From: Lentzea guizhouensis
Lineage (GTDB): Bacteria > Actinomycetota > Actinomycetes > Mycobacteriales > Pseudonocardiaceae
Assembly: GCF_001701025.1 (NCBI RefSeq)
Contig: NZ_CP016793.1
Coordinates: 5,208,001 to 5,272,000, forward strand
Direction: 5' to 3'
DNA: 64,000 nt
In this document: positions 34,165 to 42,345 of the stretch, one piece after another
How positions within the stretch are numbered: the first letter of the stretch is position 1
Layout of the letters: each line of letters begins with the position of its first letter
The notes under the pieces: model-generated
Database searches by the model: none
The model's input: only the letters and a program-made list of their open reading frames with translations
Told to the model about the DNA's origin: nothing
Program-made: the position numbers and the translations under genes

Positions 34165-34708
34165 TCTTCTTGTACTTCCAGGGCGCGTAGCCGCCGGACT
34201 TCAGCGTCGCGACCGACACGGTCTCGTGGTCCATGTCGGTGGCCGTGCTGCCCTCCTCGTAGATCCACATCGAGGTCTTGGCGGTGTTGGCCCACTTCTC
34301 GAACAGCTTGACGTGGCCGTTGCGCAGGACCATGTCACCGGGCTTCAGGTTCGCCCAGGAGATCTTCGTCGCGACCTCGTCCAAAGTGGACGTGGTGCGG
34401 CTGGTCGTCAGCTTCCACGCCATGGACACGAAGCCGGAGCAGTCCGTGCGGTACTTCTTGCCCTTGTTGATGTCGTAGGCGTACGCGGACTGCGAGTACG
34501 GGATCTTGCGGTCCCACCAGTTCTTCGCGCGCTTGATGACCTCGGCGCGGGTGATCGTGCCGCCGTAGCTCGCGTCGGCGGCCTCGACCTGCTGGACACC
34601 GACCGGCTCCAGCTCGCTGCCCTCCGGCGCGGCCTGGGCGACACCGGTGAGGCCTCCCAGCAGCCCCAGCGAGATGGCGGTCGCCGCGACGGCGTGGCGA
34701 ATGCGCAT
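34157..34708 (-). CDS. Secreted NlpC/P60-like (C40-type) hydrolase domain protein
   Basis: Protein of 183 residues with a signal peptide (RHAVAATAISLGLLGGLTGVAQA). The mature part has RTDCSGFVSMAWKL (nucleophile Cys) and LRNGHVKLFEKW (base His), spaced as in NlpC/P60-like amidases that cleave peptidoglycan peptides. Upstream AEVIKRAKNWWDRKIPYSQ is the usual leading helix. The substrate may be cell-wall peptide or another amide. ATG 34708 has GGAG about 7 nt upstream. It is divergent from another secreted-protein gene with a 137-bp gap. Confidence 0.8.
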   Translation of the reverse strand: MRIRHAVAATAISLGLLGGLTGVAQAAPEGSELEPVGVQQVEAADASYGGTITRAEVIKRAKNWWDRKIPYSQSAYAYDINKGKKYRTDCSGFVSMAWKLTTSRTTSTLDEVATKISWANLKPGDMVLRNGHVKLFEKWANTAKTSMWIYEEGSTATDMDHETVSVATLKSGGYAPWKYKKIS

Positions 34709-34845
34709 TGTTGTTGCTCCGATCTTGCTCGAACGTTGAGCGGACTGTGCCGCAGCACGCTGAAGAACCGCCAAAGACCGGTTTAGGCGTCCCTTTACCG
34801 CTCCTTCCTAGCTTTCGCCACACCTTGGGCTGAAGGAGAGAAAGC

Positions 34846-35319
34846 ATGTTCGTACGCACGATCGCCGCTGTGGTCGCGATGTTCGCGGCACTGCTGATGG
34901 GCGCGTCCGTCGCGTCGGCGGCACCGGCCAAGTACACGCACTCGCAGGCGACCGCCCAGCTGCGCGCGGCCGGCATCACCTGGTCCTCCAGCGGCGGCTG
35001 CAGTGACCGCAACCGTCCGAACTGCACGTCGTTCGACCAGGTCAACGTGATGAGCATCCAGGGTGCGAAGACGCTCAAGAGCGCGTCGGGCTGCGCGCTC
35101 AACGTCACCGGTGGCACCGAGACCGGGCACGCGTCGGGCACCTACTCGCACTGGAACGGCTACAAGCTCGACTACTCGCTGTCGACCTGCCTGAACAACT
35201 ACGTCACGCGCACGTTCACCTCCATCGGTGGCAACAAGTGGCGTTCGGGCTCGGGCAACATCTACTTCCGCGAGTCGAACCACTGGGACGTCACGTACTA
35301 CAACTGCGGCGGCTGTTGA
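34846..35319 (+). CDS. Secreted Cys-rich protein, possibly M15-like
   Basis: Protein of 157 residues with a signal peptide to about residue 25 (GASVASA). The mature domain contains six Cys, ending CGGC, and the block ETGHASGTYSHWNGYKLD, whose H-x6-H ... D pattern recalls zinc ligands of D-Ala-D-Ala carboxypeptidase-like M15 domains; a second His lies in NHWDVTYY. This resemblance is by eye only. No lytic role is shown. It faces the NlpC/P60-like gene across a shared promoter region. Confidence 0.6.
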   Translation: MFVRTIAAVVAMFAALLMGASVASAAPAKYTHSQATAQLRAAGITWSSSGGCSDRNRPNCTSFDQVNVMSIQGAKTLKSASGCALNVTGGTETGHASGTYSHWNGYKLDYSLSTCLNNYVTRTFTSIGGNKWRSGSGNIYFRESNHWDVTYYNCGGC

Positions 35320-35357
35320 CACCGACAACGTTGTTGCCCAACCCCTGCCGGGGCCGG

Positions 35358-35363
35358 TAGTAG
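35358..35363 (+). promoter_or_regulatory. -10 element TAGTAG of a leaderless promoter
   Basis: TTGCCC (35334-35339) lies 18 bp upstream as a -35. The -10 ends 7 nt before GTG 35371. Confidence 0.5.
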
Positions 35364-35370
35364 TTGTCGG

Positions 35371-36135
35371 GTGACCACACTCGGCGCTGTCCACCGGCCC
35401 CAGCTCCCGCCAGAACGTCTGCGTTCCGTGGTCCTCGCCGCCGAGGAGTCCGGGTTGGACTCGTTGTGGCTGTGGGAGGACTGCTTCCTGGAGAGCGGCA
35501 TCGCGGCCGCCTCCGCCGCGCTCGCCTGGACCGAGCGGTTGAAAGTCGGCGTCGGGTTGCTGCCGGTGCCGCTGCGCAACGTCGCGCTGACCGCGATGGA
35601 GACCGCCACGCTGGAGCGGATGTTCCCCGGCCGTGTCATGATCGGCGTCGGGCACGGCGTGCAGGACTGGATGGGACAGGTCGGCGCGCGGGTGTCGTCG
35701 CCGCTGACGCTGCTGCGCGAGTACACCCTCGCGTTGAAGGCGCTGCTGGCGGGCGAACGGGTCACCGTGTCCGGCCGGTACGTGTCGCTGACCGGCGTCG
35801 CGCTGGACTGGCCGCTCGCCGCGCCGGTACCGATCTACGTCGGCGGGCTCGGGCTCAAGACGCTGGACCTGGCCGGTGAGGTCGGTGACGGCACGATCCT
35901 GGACGCCTCCGCCGACCTGGAGCGGGTCCGGTTGATCCGGTCGTCCCGCGAGCACCCGGTCGTCGTCTACGTGGAGACGGACTCACGCGATCGTGCGTTC
36001 GTCACGGACCTCGTGGCGTCCGTGGCCGAGGCGGGCGCGTCGAGCGTGGTCTTGCAACAGTCCGCGACCTCGGAGGACCCGGAAGGGTTCGTCAGGTTCG
36101 TGGCATCTCTGGCCGGGCATCACTCGATGGGCTGA
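35371..36135 (+). CDS. LLM-class flavin (probably F420)-dependent oxidoreductase
   Basis: TIM-barrel protein of 254 residues, short for the luciferase-like monooxygenase family (usually 280-350). Features: LAAEESGLDSLWLWED, VGVGLLPVPLRNVALTAMETATLERMFPGR, MIGVGHGVQDWMGQVGARV, and VPIYVGGLGLKTLDLAGEVGDG. These match F420-binding members. The substrate is not deducible. The GTG start is 7 nt after a -10 element. Confidence 0.85.
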   Translation: MTTLGAVHRPQLPPERLRSVVLAAEESGLDSLWLWEDCFLESGIAAASAALAWTERLKVGVGLLPVPLRNVALTAMETATLERMFPGRVMIGVGHGVQDWMGQVGARVSSPLTLLREYTLALKALLAGERVTVSGRYVSLTGVALDWPLAAPVPIYVGGLGLKTLDLAGEVGDGTILDASADLERVRLIRSSREHPVVVYVETDSRDRAFVTDLVASVAEAGASSVVLQQSATSEDPEGFVRFVASLAGHHSMG

Positions 36136-36206
36136 CCTCCAGCGCCGCCGGAAACGCCCGCCGCACCCGGCGCATTTCTTCCTGATCCGCGGGGTACCTC
36201 TGGGAG

Positions 36207-36644
36207 GTGGCAGAGGTTTCGCTGGACTTCGAAGCGCCCATCGACACGGTGTGGGCGCTACTTGCTGATGGCTGGTCATACGCGGCGTGGGTGGTAGGCG
36301 CGTCGCACATCCGTGACGTCGACGCGGGCTGGCCGTCGCCAGGCACGCGCATCCACCACAGCGTCGGCCCGTGGCCGCTGACCATCGCAGACGTCACCGA
36401 GGTGGTGACCTGCGAGCCGAAACGGCTGCTGGAGCTGGACGCACGGCTGTGGCCCGCGGGCGCCGCCCGGATCACGTTCACGCTGCGGGCCCGCTCGGAG
36501 GCCGTGACCGAGGTGCGGATGACCGAGCGCGCGGTGCGCGGGCCGTCGGCGCTCCTGCCGTCGTTCGTGCAGGACGCGATGCTCGTTCCGCGCAACAGGG
36601 AGACCCTGCACCGCCTCCACGCGCTGGCCAGGGGAAAGAGCTGA
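36207..36644 (+). CDS. SRPBCC-superfamily protein
   Basis: Protein of 145 residues with a START/Bet v1-like fold: AEVSLDFEAPIDTVWALLADGWSY at the N-terminus and RNRETLHRLHALAR as the C-terminal helix. These small proteins bind hydrophobic ligands or act as cyclase/aromatase-like factors. GTG 36207 follows TACCTC (36195-36200), spaced like the leaderless genes nearby, and GGGAG. Ligand unknown. Confidence 0.78.
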   Translation: MAEVSLDFEAPIDTVWALLADGWSYAAWVVGASHIRDVDAGWPSPGTRIHHSVGPWPLTIADVTEVVTCEPKRLLELDARLWPAGAARITFTLRARSEAVTEVRMTERAVRGPSALLPSFVQDAMLVPRNRETLHRLHALARGKS

Positions 36645-36657
36645 CGGAACGACCTTC

Positions 36658-36693
36658 ACCACCCTTTCACTAGATAACTAGTGAAAGGGTGGT
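36658..36693. promoter_or_regulatory. Perfect palindrome, 16-bp arms, 4-bp centre: operator of the ABC/GntR cluster
   Basis: ACCACCCTTTCACTAG-ATAA-CTAGTGAAAGGGTGGT. It ends where the -10 TAGCGT begins, 7 nt later followed by the ATG of the ABC ATPase gene, so a bound protein would block the promoter. The best candidate ligand is the YtrA-type GntR protein encoded at 38456. Confidence 0.8.
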
Positions 36694-36698
36694 AGCGT
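36693..36698 (+). promoter_or_regulatory. -10 element TAGCGT of the leaderless ABC operon promoter
   Basis: Ends 7 nt before ATG 36706 and abuts the palindromic operator. Confidence 0.6.
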
Positions 36699-36705
36699 CG
36701 TTCGC

Positions 36706-37449
36706 ATGCGAGAGAGGCAGCACCCGCCCGTCGTGGCGGAGGAACTGGGGAAGAAGTACCCGCGGGGCTGGGCGTTGCGGGAGAGCACGCTCACCATCCC
36801 GGCCGGGCGCGTCGTCGCGCTCGTCGGGCCGAACGGGGCCGGCAAGAGCACGCTGATGGGCATGGTCACCGGGTTGCTCCGGCCGACGACGGGGCGGATC
36901 AGGGTGTTCGGCGACGTGCCGAACGGACGCGGGATGCACCCCGCCGTGGCGTTCCTGACGCAGGCCAAGCCGCTGTACCCGCAGTTCACGGTGGCCGAGA
37001 CGCTCAAGTACGGCCGCCACGCGAACCCCGGCTGGGACCAGGCGTACGCCGAGGGGCTGGTCGAACGGGCGCAGGTGCCGTTCGAGGCGAAGGTCGGCAC
37101 GTTGTCCGGCGGCCAGCGGACGCGGGTGGCGCTCGCGCTGGCGCTGGGGAAGCGGCCCCGGTTGCTGGTGCTGGACGAGCCGCTCGCCGACCTCGACCCG
37201 CTGGCGCGCGAGGCCGTGCTCGAGACGCTCGTGCAGGAGTGCCGGGGGCAGGGGATCACGGTGCTGTTGTCGTCGCACGTGCTGGCGGAGCTGGAAGACG
37301 TGTGCGACCACCTGGTGCTGTTGACCGACGGGCGGATCAGGCTGGCCGGTGACGTCGACGAGTTGCTGCGCGCGCACGCCGGCCGTCCGGGGATGGACCG
37401 GCTCAGCAGGCTCGCGCTCGCCTACATGCGTGAGGAGGTGGCGGCATGA
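36706..37449 (+). CDS. ABC transporter ATP-binding protein
   Basis: ATPase of 247 residues: Walker A GPNGAGKST, Q-loop in FLTQAKPLYPQFTV, signature LSGGQRTR, Walker B LLVLDEPLADLD, switch His in LLSSHVLAELEDVCDH. Resembles the YtrB/BcrA class. It overlaps the permease gene by 4 bases and so drives that exporter. The substrate could be an antibiotic, lipid or cell-envelope intermediate; sequence alone does not tell. Confidence 0.93.
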   Translation: MRERQHPPVVAEELGKKYPRGWALRESTLTIPAGRVVALVGPNGAGKSTLMGMVTGLLRPTTGRIRVFGDVPNGRGMHPAVAFLTQAKPLYPQFTVAETLKYGRHANPGWDQAYAEGLVERAQVPFEAKVGTLSGGQRTRVALALALGKRPRLLVLDEPLADLDPLAREAVLETLVQECRGQGITVLLSSHVLAELEDVCDHLVLLTDGRIRLAGDVDELLRAHAGRPGMDRLSRLALAYMREEVAA

Positions 37450-38411
37450 CCTGGATCGTGTGGCGCCAGCAGCGCCCGGTGTTCATCACGCTCGCCATCG
37501 GGCTGCTCGTCGGGGTGACGGCGATCGTGTTGCTGCGGGCGGGCATGGTCGCCGACCTCACCGCGCGCAACCTCGTGGACTGCGTGACCGCGGGCGCGAA
37601 GAACTGTCGCGGCAACGCGCTGGGCGAGTTCCAGAACACCTGGTACGACCGGATGCAGCTGGGACAGGTGGGGGTGCTCGCCCTGCCCGCACTGGTCGGT
37701 GTCTTCGTCGGAGCGCCGCTGTTCGCGCGGGAGTTCGAGCAGGGCACGCACGCGCTCGCGTTCACGCAGTCGGTCAGCAGGACCCGGTGGACGGCGACGA
37801 AGTTCCTCGTCGCCGCGTTGCCCGCGCTGGTGTTCGTCGGCGTGTTCCAGGTCGTCGTGCACAGCTGGCTGGACGCGGCCGGTGAGCTGGGGCCGCTCGG
37901 CGCCGGGCCGTACTACTTCACGACCTTCGAGGCCAACGGGGTGTCGCCGATCGCGTACACGCTCTTCGCGTACACCTTCGGGGTGTTCGCGGGAGCGGCG
38001 TTCCGGCGGACGCTGGTGGCGATGACGCTGACGCTCGGGCTGTTCGTCGTGGTGCGGTTCGCGCTCAACCAGACGCGCGAGCTCATGATCACCCCGACCC
38101 GTGTCACGGGCGACGACCCGACCAAGCCCCTGGTCCTCGAACGCGGCCCGTTGCAGGTCGACGGCGGCTACCTGGACGCGTCCGGCGCGGTGGTGGCCGA
38201 CGCGGGGTCGAAGATGAACTGCTACGCGGGTGCCGACAGCGACGTGGACCTGCTGGCCTGCTACCGGAGCAACGGCATCGAGAAGTCCTTCGCCGACGTC
38301 ATCCCGGCGAACCAGGCGACCACGCTGCACCTGCTGGAGGCCTCGGTCTTCGCCGGTCTCGCGGCGGTGTTCGTGCTCGGCTCGGTGTGGGCCGTGCGCA
38401 GGCAGGCGTGA
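37446..38411 (+). CDS. ABC transporter permease
   Basis: Membrane protein of 321 residues with about six helices (FITLAIGLLVGVTAIVLL; VGVLALPALVGVFVGAPLFA; FLVAALPALVFVGVFQVVVH; YTLFAYTFGVFAGAAF; LVAMTLTLGLFVVVRFAL; VFAGLAAVFVLGSVWAV) and a large extracytoplasmic loop before the last helix with three Cys. The REFEQGTHALAFTQSVSRTRW block is typical of ABC-2-type actinobacterial permeases. Probably works with the preceding ATPase. Confidence 0.88.
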   Translation: MTWIVWRQQRPVFITLAIGLLVGVTAIVLLRAGMVADLTARNLVDCVTAGAKNCRGNALGEFQNTWYDRMQLGQVGVLALPALVGVFVGAPLFAREFEQGTHALAFTQSVSRTRWTATKFLVAALPALVFVGVFQVVVHSWLDAAGELGPLGAGPYYFTTFEANGVSPIAYTLFAYTFGVFAGAAFRRTLVAMTLTLGLFVVVRFALNQTRELMITPTRVTGDDPTKPLVLERGPLQVDGGYLDASGAVVADAGSKMNCYAGADSDVDLLACYRSNGIEKSFADVIPANQATTLHLLEASVFAGLAAVFVLGSVWAVRRQA

Positions 38412-38442
38412 CGCAGGGCGATCGGGGGGACGGGTGGACACC

Positions 38443-38448
38443 TATGCT
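38443..38448 (+). promoter_or_regulatory. -10 element TATGCT of a leaderless gntR promoter
   Basis: Ends exactly 7 nt before GTG 38456, fixing the start of the regulator at IEFRIDRHSG. Confidence 0.6.
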
Positions 38449-38455
38449 GGGCGGC

Positions 38456-38833
38456 GTGATCGAGTTTCGCATCGATCGGCACTCCGGGGTGTCCACCTAT
38501 CTCCAGATCGCCGCACAGGTCAAGCAGGCCATGCGGATGGGGCTGCTCGGACCCGGTGACAAGCTGCCGACGGCACGGGAGGTGGTGGAGGCCACCAGGG
38601 TCAACCCCAACACCGTGCTGAAGGCGTACCGCGAGCTCGAGCACGAGGGCCTCGTCGAGGGCCGCCGGGGGATGGGCACGTTCGTCACGGCCTCGCTCGC
38701 CACCGACGCCGCGAAGGCCGGCGCGCCGCTGCGGCAGGACCTGGAACGCTGGATGGGCCGCGCGGTCGACGAGGGGCTGTCCGGTGACGAGGTCGACGCG
38801 ATCTACACGGACGTGCGCGGGACGCACTACTAG
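38456..38833 (+). CDS. YtrA-subfamily GntR transcriptional regulator
   Basis: Repressor of 125 residues: GntR winged helix (STYLQIAAQVKQAMRMG, DKLPTAREVVEATRVNPNTVLKAYRELE, GLVEGRRGMGTFV) with a short helical tail, as in the YtrA group that controls ABC transporters. Its own start is the GTG 7 nt after TATGCT; it begins at the conserved FRID block. It sits inside the ABC cluster and is the likely ligand of the 36658-36693 palindrome. Confidence 0.9.
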   Translation: MIEFRIDRHSGVSTYLQIAAQVKQAMRMGLLGPGDKLPTAREVVEATRVNPNTVLKAYRELEHEGLVEGRRGMGTFVTASLATDAAKAGAPLRQDLERWMGRAVDEGLSGDEVDAIYTDVRGTHY

Positions 38834-38866
38834 CGTCTACTTCGGACGTCTACTTTGGAGAGTGGG

Positions 38867-39727
38867 ATGAACGCTGGTCCGGTGTGCGCGGAGGGCGTGG
38901 CGAAGCACTTCGGCCGCACGAGAGCGCTCGACGACTGCACGTTCACGCTGCCGGAGGGGAGCGTGACCGGCCTGGTGGGGCCGAACGGAGCCGGCAAGAC
39001 CACGCTGCTGTCGTTGATCGCCGGTCTCGCGAAGCCCACCCGTGGCACCGTGCGCGTCCACGGCACCGAGGTGCGCGGCCGGATGCACCCCGACGTCTCG
39101 CTGCTGACCCAGCGCCGTCCGCTCTACGAGCAGTTCACCGTGCGCGAGATGATGCGGGCGGGCGCGGCGATGAACGACCGCTGGTCGGAGGAGCGCGCGT
39201 TCGAGGTGCTCGACCTGTTGGCGGGCGTGGACAAGGACGCGAAGGTGCACACGTTGTCGGCCGGCGCGCGCACGCAGGTCGCGATCGCGTTGGCGTTGGG
39301 TCGCCTGCCGAAGGTGTTGCTGCTCGACGAACCGCTGTCGGACCTCGACCCGTTGGCGCGCGACGAGACGTTGCGCATTGTCATGACCGATGTCGCCGAA
39401 CGGGGCACGACGGTGCTGCTGTCGTCGCACCTGTTGACCGATCTCGGCGACGTCTGCGACCACCTGCTGCTGCTCGACGAGGGCCGGGTGCAGGTCGCGG
39501 GCGAGATCGAGGAGGTGCTGGGCGAGCACCGGGTCCTGGTCGGGCCCGCCGGGCTCGCGCTGCCGGCGGACGGCGTCGTCGACTCGTCGCAGACACCGCG
39601 CCAGACCACGGCTCTGGTGCGCGGAGCCGCGGTGGGGGACGGGTGGGAGGCGACGCAGCCGAACCTGGAAGCGCTGGTGATGGGGTACCTGCGGGCTTCA
39701 CGCACCCGCAGGCTGGCCCGTCGTTAG
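38867..39727 (+). CDS. ABC transporter ATP-binding protein without an adjacent permease
   Basis: ATPase of 286 residues: GPNGAGKTT, LLTQRRPLYEQFTV, signature LSAGARTQ (the usual GGQ is altered to AGA), Walker B VLLLDEPLSDLD, LLSSHLLTDLGDVCDH. A C-terminal extension of about 70 residues follows. It is close to the first ATPase in sequence. No second permease gene follows, so it may form a heterodimer with the first ATPase or serve the same permease. Start ATG 38867 has GGAGAGTGGG. The gap before it holds the direct repeat CGTCTACTT twice (38834, 38847). Confidence 0.9.
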   Translation: MNAGPVCAEGVAKHFGRTRALDDCTFTLPEGSVTGLVGPNGAGKTTLLSLIAGLAKPTRGTVRVHGTEVRGRMHPDVSLLTQRRPLYEQFTVREMMRAGAAMNDRWSEERAFEVLDLLAGVDKDAKVHTLSAGARTQVAIALALGRLPKVLLLDEPLSDLDPLARDETLRIVMTDVAERGTTVLLSSHLLTDLGDVCDHLLLLDEGRVQVAGEIEEVLGEHRVLVGPAGLALPADGVVDSSQTPRQTTALVRGAAVGDGWEATQPNLEALVMGYLRASRTRRLARR

Positions 39728-39752
39728 ATCACCTGGTCAGCAGCTCGTCCTG

Positions 39753-41291
39753 TCAGTAGATCGCCTTGTGCGCGGCCTGGATCAACGCCTTGTACAGCTC
39801 GCCCGCCGCGCCGTGCCTGGCCAGTGCCGCCCGTGCCGCGTTCGCCCCGGCCGCCCCGTGCACGCCACCGCCCGGCCACGCCGACGAGCCGGCCAGGTAG
39901 AGGCGGTCGAACGGGGTGTCCGCGCGGCCCAGTCCCGGCACCGGCCGGAAGACCAGCTGCTGGTGGATGGCCGCCGTGCCGCCGTTGACCGTGCCGATGT
40001 CCTGCGGGCCCAGGACGGACCGCTCGATGATCCGGTCGCGGAAGCCGGGTGCGCGTTCCTCGATGACCTGCTCGATGCGATCGGCGCGGCGCTTCAACCG
40101 TTCCGGTGTCCAGGTGCCGCCCAACGGCACGTGTGTGTACGCCCACGCGGCTTCCGTGCCCGCCGGAGAGCGTGTCGGGTCGGTCGTCGTCATCTGGCCC
40201 ATGATCGTGAACGGCGTCCGCGGCACCTTCCCGCACGCGAGCTCGTGCGCGGTGGTCGCCATGCCGTTGATGTCGCCGCCCAAGTGGACCGTGCCGGCCT
40301 GTGCGGCTTCCGGGTTCGTCCACGGGATCGGGCCGGACAACGCCCAGTCGACCTTGATGGTGTCGCCGTCCCACTGGAAGTTCTTGAGGTCGGCGGCGAG
40401 CTTGCCGGGCAACGCGTTGCCGCCGATCAGGTTCAGGTAGAGGTTCGGCGCCGGGATGTCGGCGATGACGGCCTTCCGCGCGCGCACGGCCGTTCCATCT
40501 GCCAGTCGCACACCCACGGCCACACCGCGCGCGTGCAGCACTTCGGTGACACGCGCGTTGGTCTCGATGCGCCCGCTGAACCGGCGCACGAGCGCCGCGC
40601 TCAGCTCACCCGCACCGCCCTGCGGCACCGGGTTGCCGACCTCCTGGCCGAGCATGGCGAGCAACCAGCCGAAGCCCGCGCCACCGGCCTGGTCCGGTCC
40701 CAGGTCCGTGTGCATGGCGTTGCCCGCCAACAACACACGCGCACCCTCACCCTCGAAGAGCTCTTCGCCGAGCCGCCGCACCGGCAGCGTGAGCATCCGC
40801 GCGAGCCTCAGCGCGCCGCCGAGTCCGGCCGCGCGCAGCAACGACGCACCCCCTCGCACCGGGGGGAACGGCCGCAGCAGCGACTCCAGCACGGCGTCAC
40901 GCACCTTGCGCCACTGCTCGAACGACGCCTGCCACGCGTCGGCGTCCGCGTCGGCGAACGTGCCCACCGACTTCGCCGTGGTCTCCACGTCGCGGGACAG
41001 CGTCGCGACCCGGTCGTCGGGCAGCACGTGCGCGAGGACGGAGGGCGCGTGCTGCCACCGCACGTCCAGGTTCAGCGCGCCGATGATCGGCGAGCCGAGG
41101 CCGAGCGGGTAGAACGCGCTGTAGACGTCGTTGGTGAAGCCCGGCGCGGTGATCTCGGCCGACCTGACGGCGCCACCGGGAGCGTCGCGCTGTTCCAGCA
41201 CCAGCACGTCCCAGCCCGCGTCCGCCAGCAGTGTCGCGGCGACCAACCCGTTCGGTCCGGAGCCGATGACGACCGCGTCCACCTCGTTCAC
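39753..41291 (-). CDS. FAD-dependent oxidoreductase of the phytoene desaturase/CrtI type
   Basis: Protein of 512 residues beginning with the dinucleotide fold VVIGSGPNGLVAATLLADAG, then VLEQRDAPGGAVRS; the C-terminal FAD block is LYLAGSSAWPGGGVHGAAGANAARA. It belongs to the NAD(P)/FAD-dependent oxidoreductases related to carotenoid desaturases and to the PYROXD2-like group. No carotenoid genes are nearby, so the substrate is unknown. GTG start overlaps the epimerase stop by 4 bases (GTGA). Confidence 0.88.
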   Translation of the reverse strand: MNEVDAVVIGSGPNGLVAATLLADAGWDVLVLEQRDAPGGAVRSAEITAPGFTNDVYSAFYPLGLGSPIIGALNLDVRWQHAPSVLAHVLPDDRVATLSRDVETTAKSVGTFADADADAWQASFEQWRKVRDAVLESLLRPFPPVRGGASLLRAAGLGGALRLARMLTLPVRRLGEELFEGEGARVLLAGNAMHTDLGPDQAGGAGFGWLLAMLGQEVGNPVPQGGAGELSAALVRRFSGRIETNARVTEVLHARGVAVGVRLADGTAVRARKAVIADIPAPNLYLNLIGGNALPGKLAADLKNFQWDGDTIKVDWALSGPIPWTNPEAAQAGTVHLGGDINGMATTAHELACGKVPRTPFTIMGQMTTTDPTRSPAGTEAAWAYTHVPLGGTWTPERLKRRADRIEQVIEERAPGFRDRIIERSVLGPQDIGTVNGGTAAIHQQLVFRPVPGLGRADTPFDRLYLAGSSAWPGGGVHGAAGANAARAALARHGAAGELYKALIQAAHKAIY

Positions 41292-42151
41292 GCACGCCTC
41301 CCCATAGCCGTGACCACCTCACGCAGCACATCACGCGCGTCGTGTTCGGGCCACCATTCCAGATCTTCCTGCGCACGGGTGCACCGCACGAGAGGAGCCT
41401 GGTCCGCCATCCGGACCCACTCCGGCGTCAGCGGCTGCAACCCGATCCGCGCCGTCACCCCCGCGAGCTTCTCCACCAGGGGGTACGGCAGCGGCAGCCG
41501 TCCCAGCCCGACCGAGTTCGCGATCATCGGCGCGGTCAGCACGGGTTCGGAGGCGAGGTTGAACGCCCCGAACGCCTGCCGTTTGACGATTTCGACGATC
41601 GCGCGCGCCACGTCGTCGGAGTGCACGAGCTGCAGCCTCAAGCTGTCCCACAACGGCATGGGCAGGAGCGGCAACAACTTCGGTGACAGCCATGGGCCCA
41701 ACAGCCACCGTCGCAGCTGCTGTGCCGCAGACGCCTGCCCGATGCCACACGGCCTGATGACCGTGCACGGCAGCGGGTAACGCCGGACCATCTCTTCGAG
41801 CTTGACCTTGTGCGCGCTGTAAGTGCTGCCGGGGATGCCCGTCAGCGTCCACGACTCGTCGACTCGCCCCCAGCGCGGCGCCGGTGCGTACGCGGCCACC
41901 GAGGACGCGCAGACCAGGTGGCCGACGTTCTCCTTCACGCACGCTGCCAGCAGGTGTTCGGTGCCGTCGACGTTGGTCTCCTTGTTCGTGGGCTTGATCG
42001 CCCACGCCAGGTGCACCACGACGTCAGCGCCGCGGATGGCGTCCCGCAACGCCGACAACGTCCGCACGTCCACGCCGACGTCGATGAAGTCCAGGTGGCG
42101 GCGCAACGCCGTGCCGACGTTCCCGGAACCGCCGGTGACGACGACCCTCAC
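41288..42151 (-). CDS. NAD-dependent epimerase/dehydratase family protein
   Basis: Extended SDR of 287 residues: VVVTGGSGNVGTALRRHL (Rossmann), VVVHLAWAI, ASSVAAYAP and the active-site STYSAHK (YxxxK), ending LEWWPEHDARDVLREVV. It would act on a nucleotide sugar or related ketone; substrate unknown. Its start GTG overlaps the stop of the upstream 65-residue gene by 4 bases and its stop overlaps the downstream oxidoreductase start, making a three-gene coupled operon. Confidence 0.88.
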   Translation of the reverse strand: MRVVVTGGSGNVGTALRRHLDFIDVGVDVRTLSALRDAIRGADVVVHLAWAIKPTNKETNVDGTEHLLAACVKENVGHLVCASSVAAYAPAPRWGRVDESWTLTGIPGSTYSAHKVKLEEMVRRYPLPCTVIRPCGIGQASAAQQLRRWLLGPWLSPKLLPLLPMPLWDSLRLQLVHSDDVARAIVEIVKRQAFGAFNLASEPVLTAPMIANSVGLGRLPLPYPLVEKLAGVTARIGLQPLTPEWVRMADQAPLVRCTRAQEDLEWWPEHDARDVLREVVTAMGRRA

Positions 42152-42345
42152 CCGGCCGCCAGGTCTTCAGGACGCCTGATGCACGGACGCGGCCGGCGCG
42201 CCTCGGCCATCCGCACCACCCGCGCCAGGTGTTCGAGCTGCTCGTGGTCGTGCACCTTGCGCAGGCGCTGGGCCTGCAGCTCGTCTTCCACCCGCGCTTC
42301 GACGATCGGCTCGCCGCCCGGCCACGTCATCGTGCGTTCGTTCAT
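42148..42345 (-). CDS. Small charged protein, function unknown
   Basis: A 65-residue hydrophilic protein (starts NERTMTWPGGEPIVEARVEDE, then a helix with HDHEQLEHLARVVRMAEARR). No family recognised. Support for it being real is positional: it overlaps the epimerase start by 4 bases and has an ATG start at the head of the operon. It may be a partner or regulator of the two enzymes. Confidence 0.55.
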   Translation of the reverse strand: MNERTMTWPGGEPIVEARVEDELQAQRLRKVHDHEQLEHLARVVRMAEARRPRPCIRRPEDLAAG

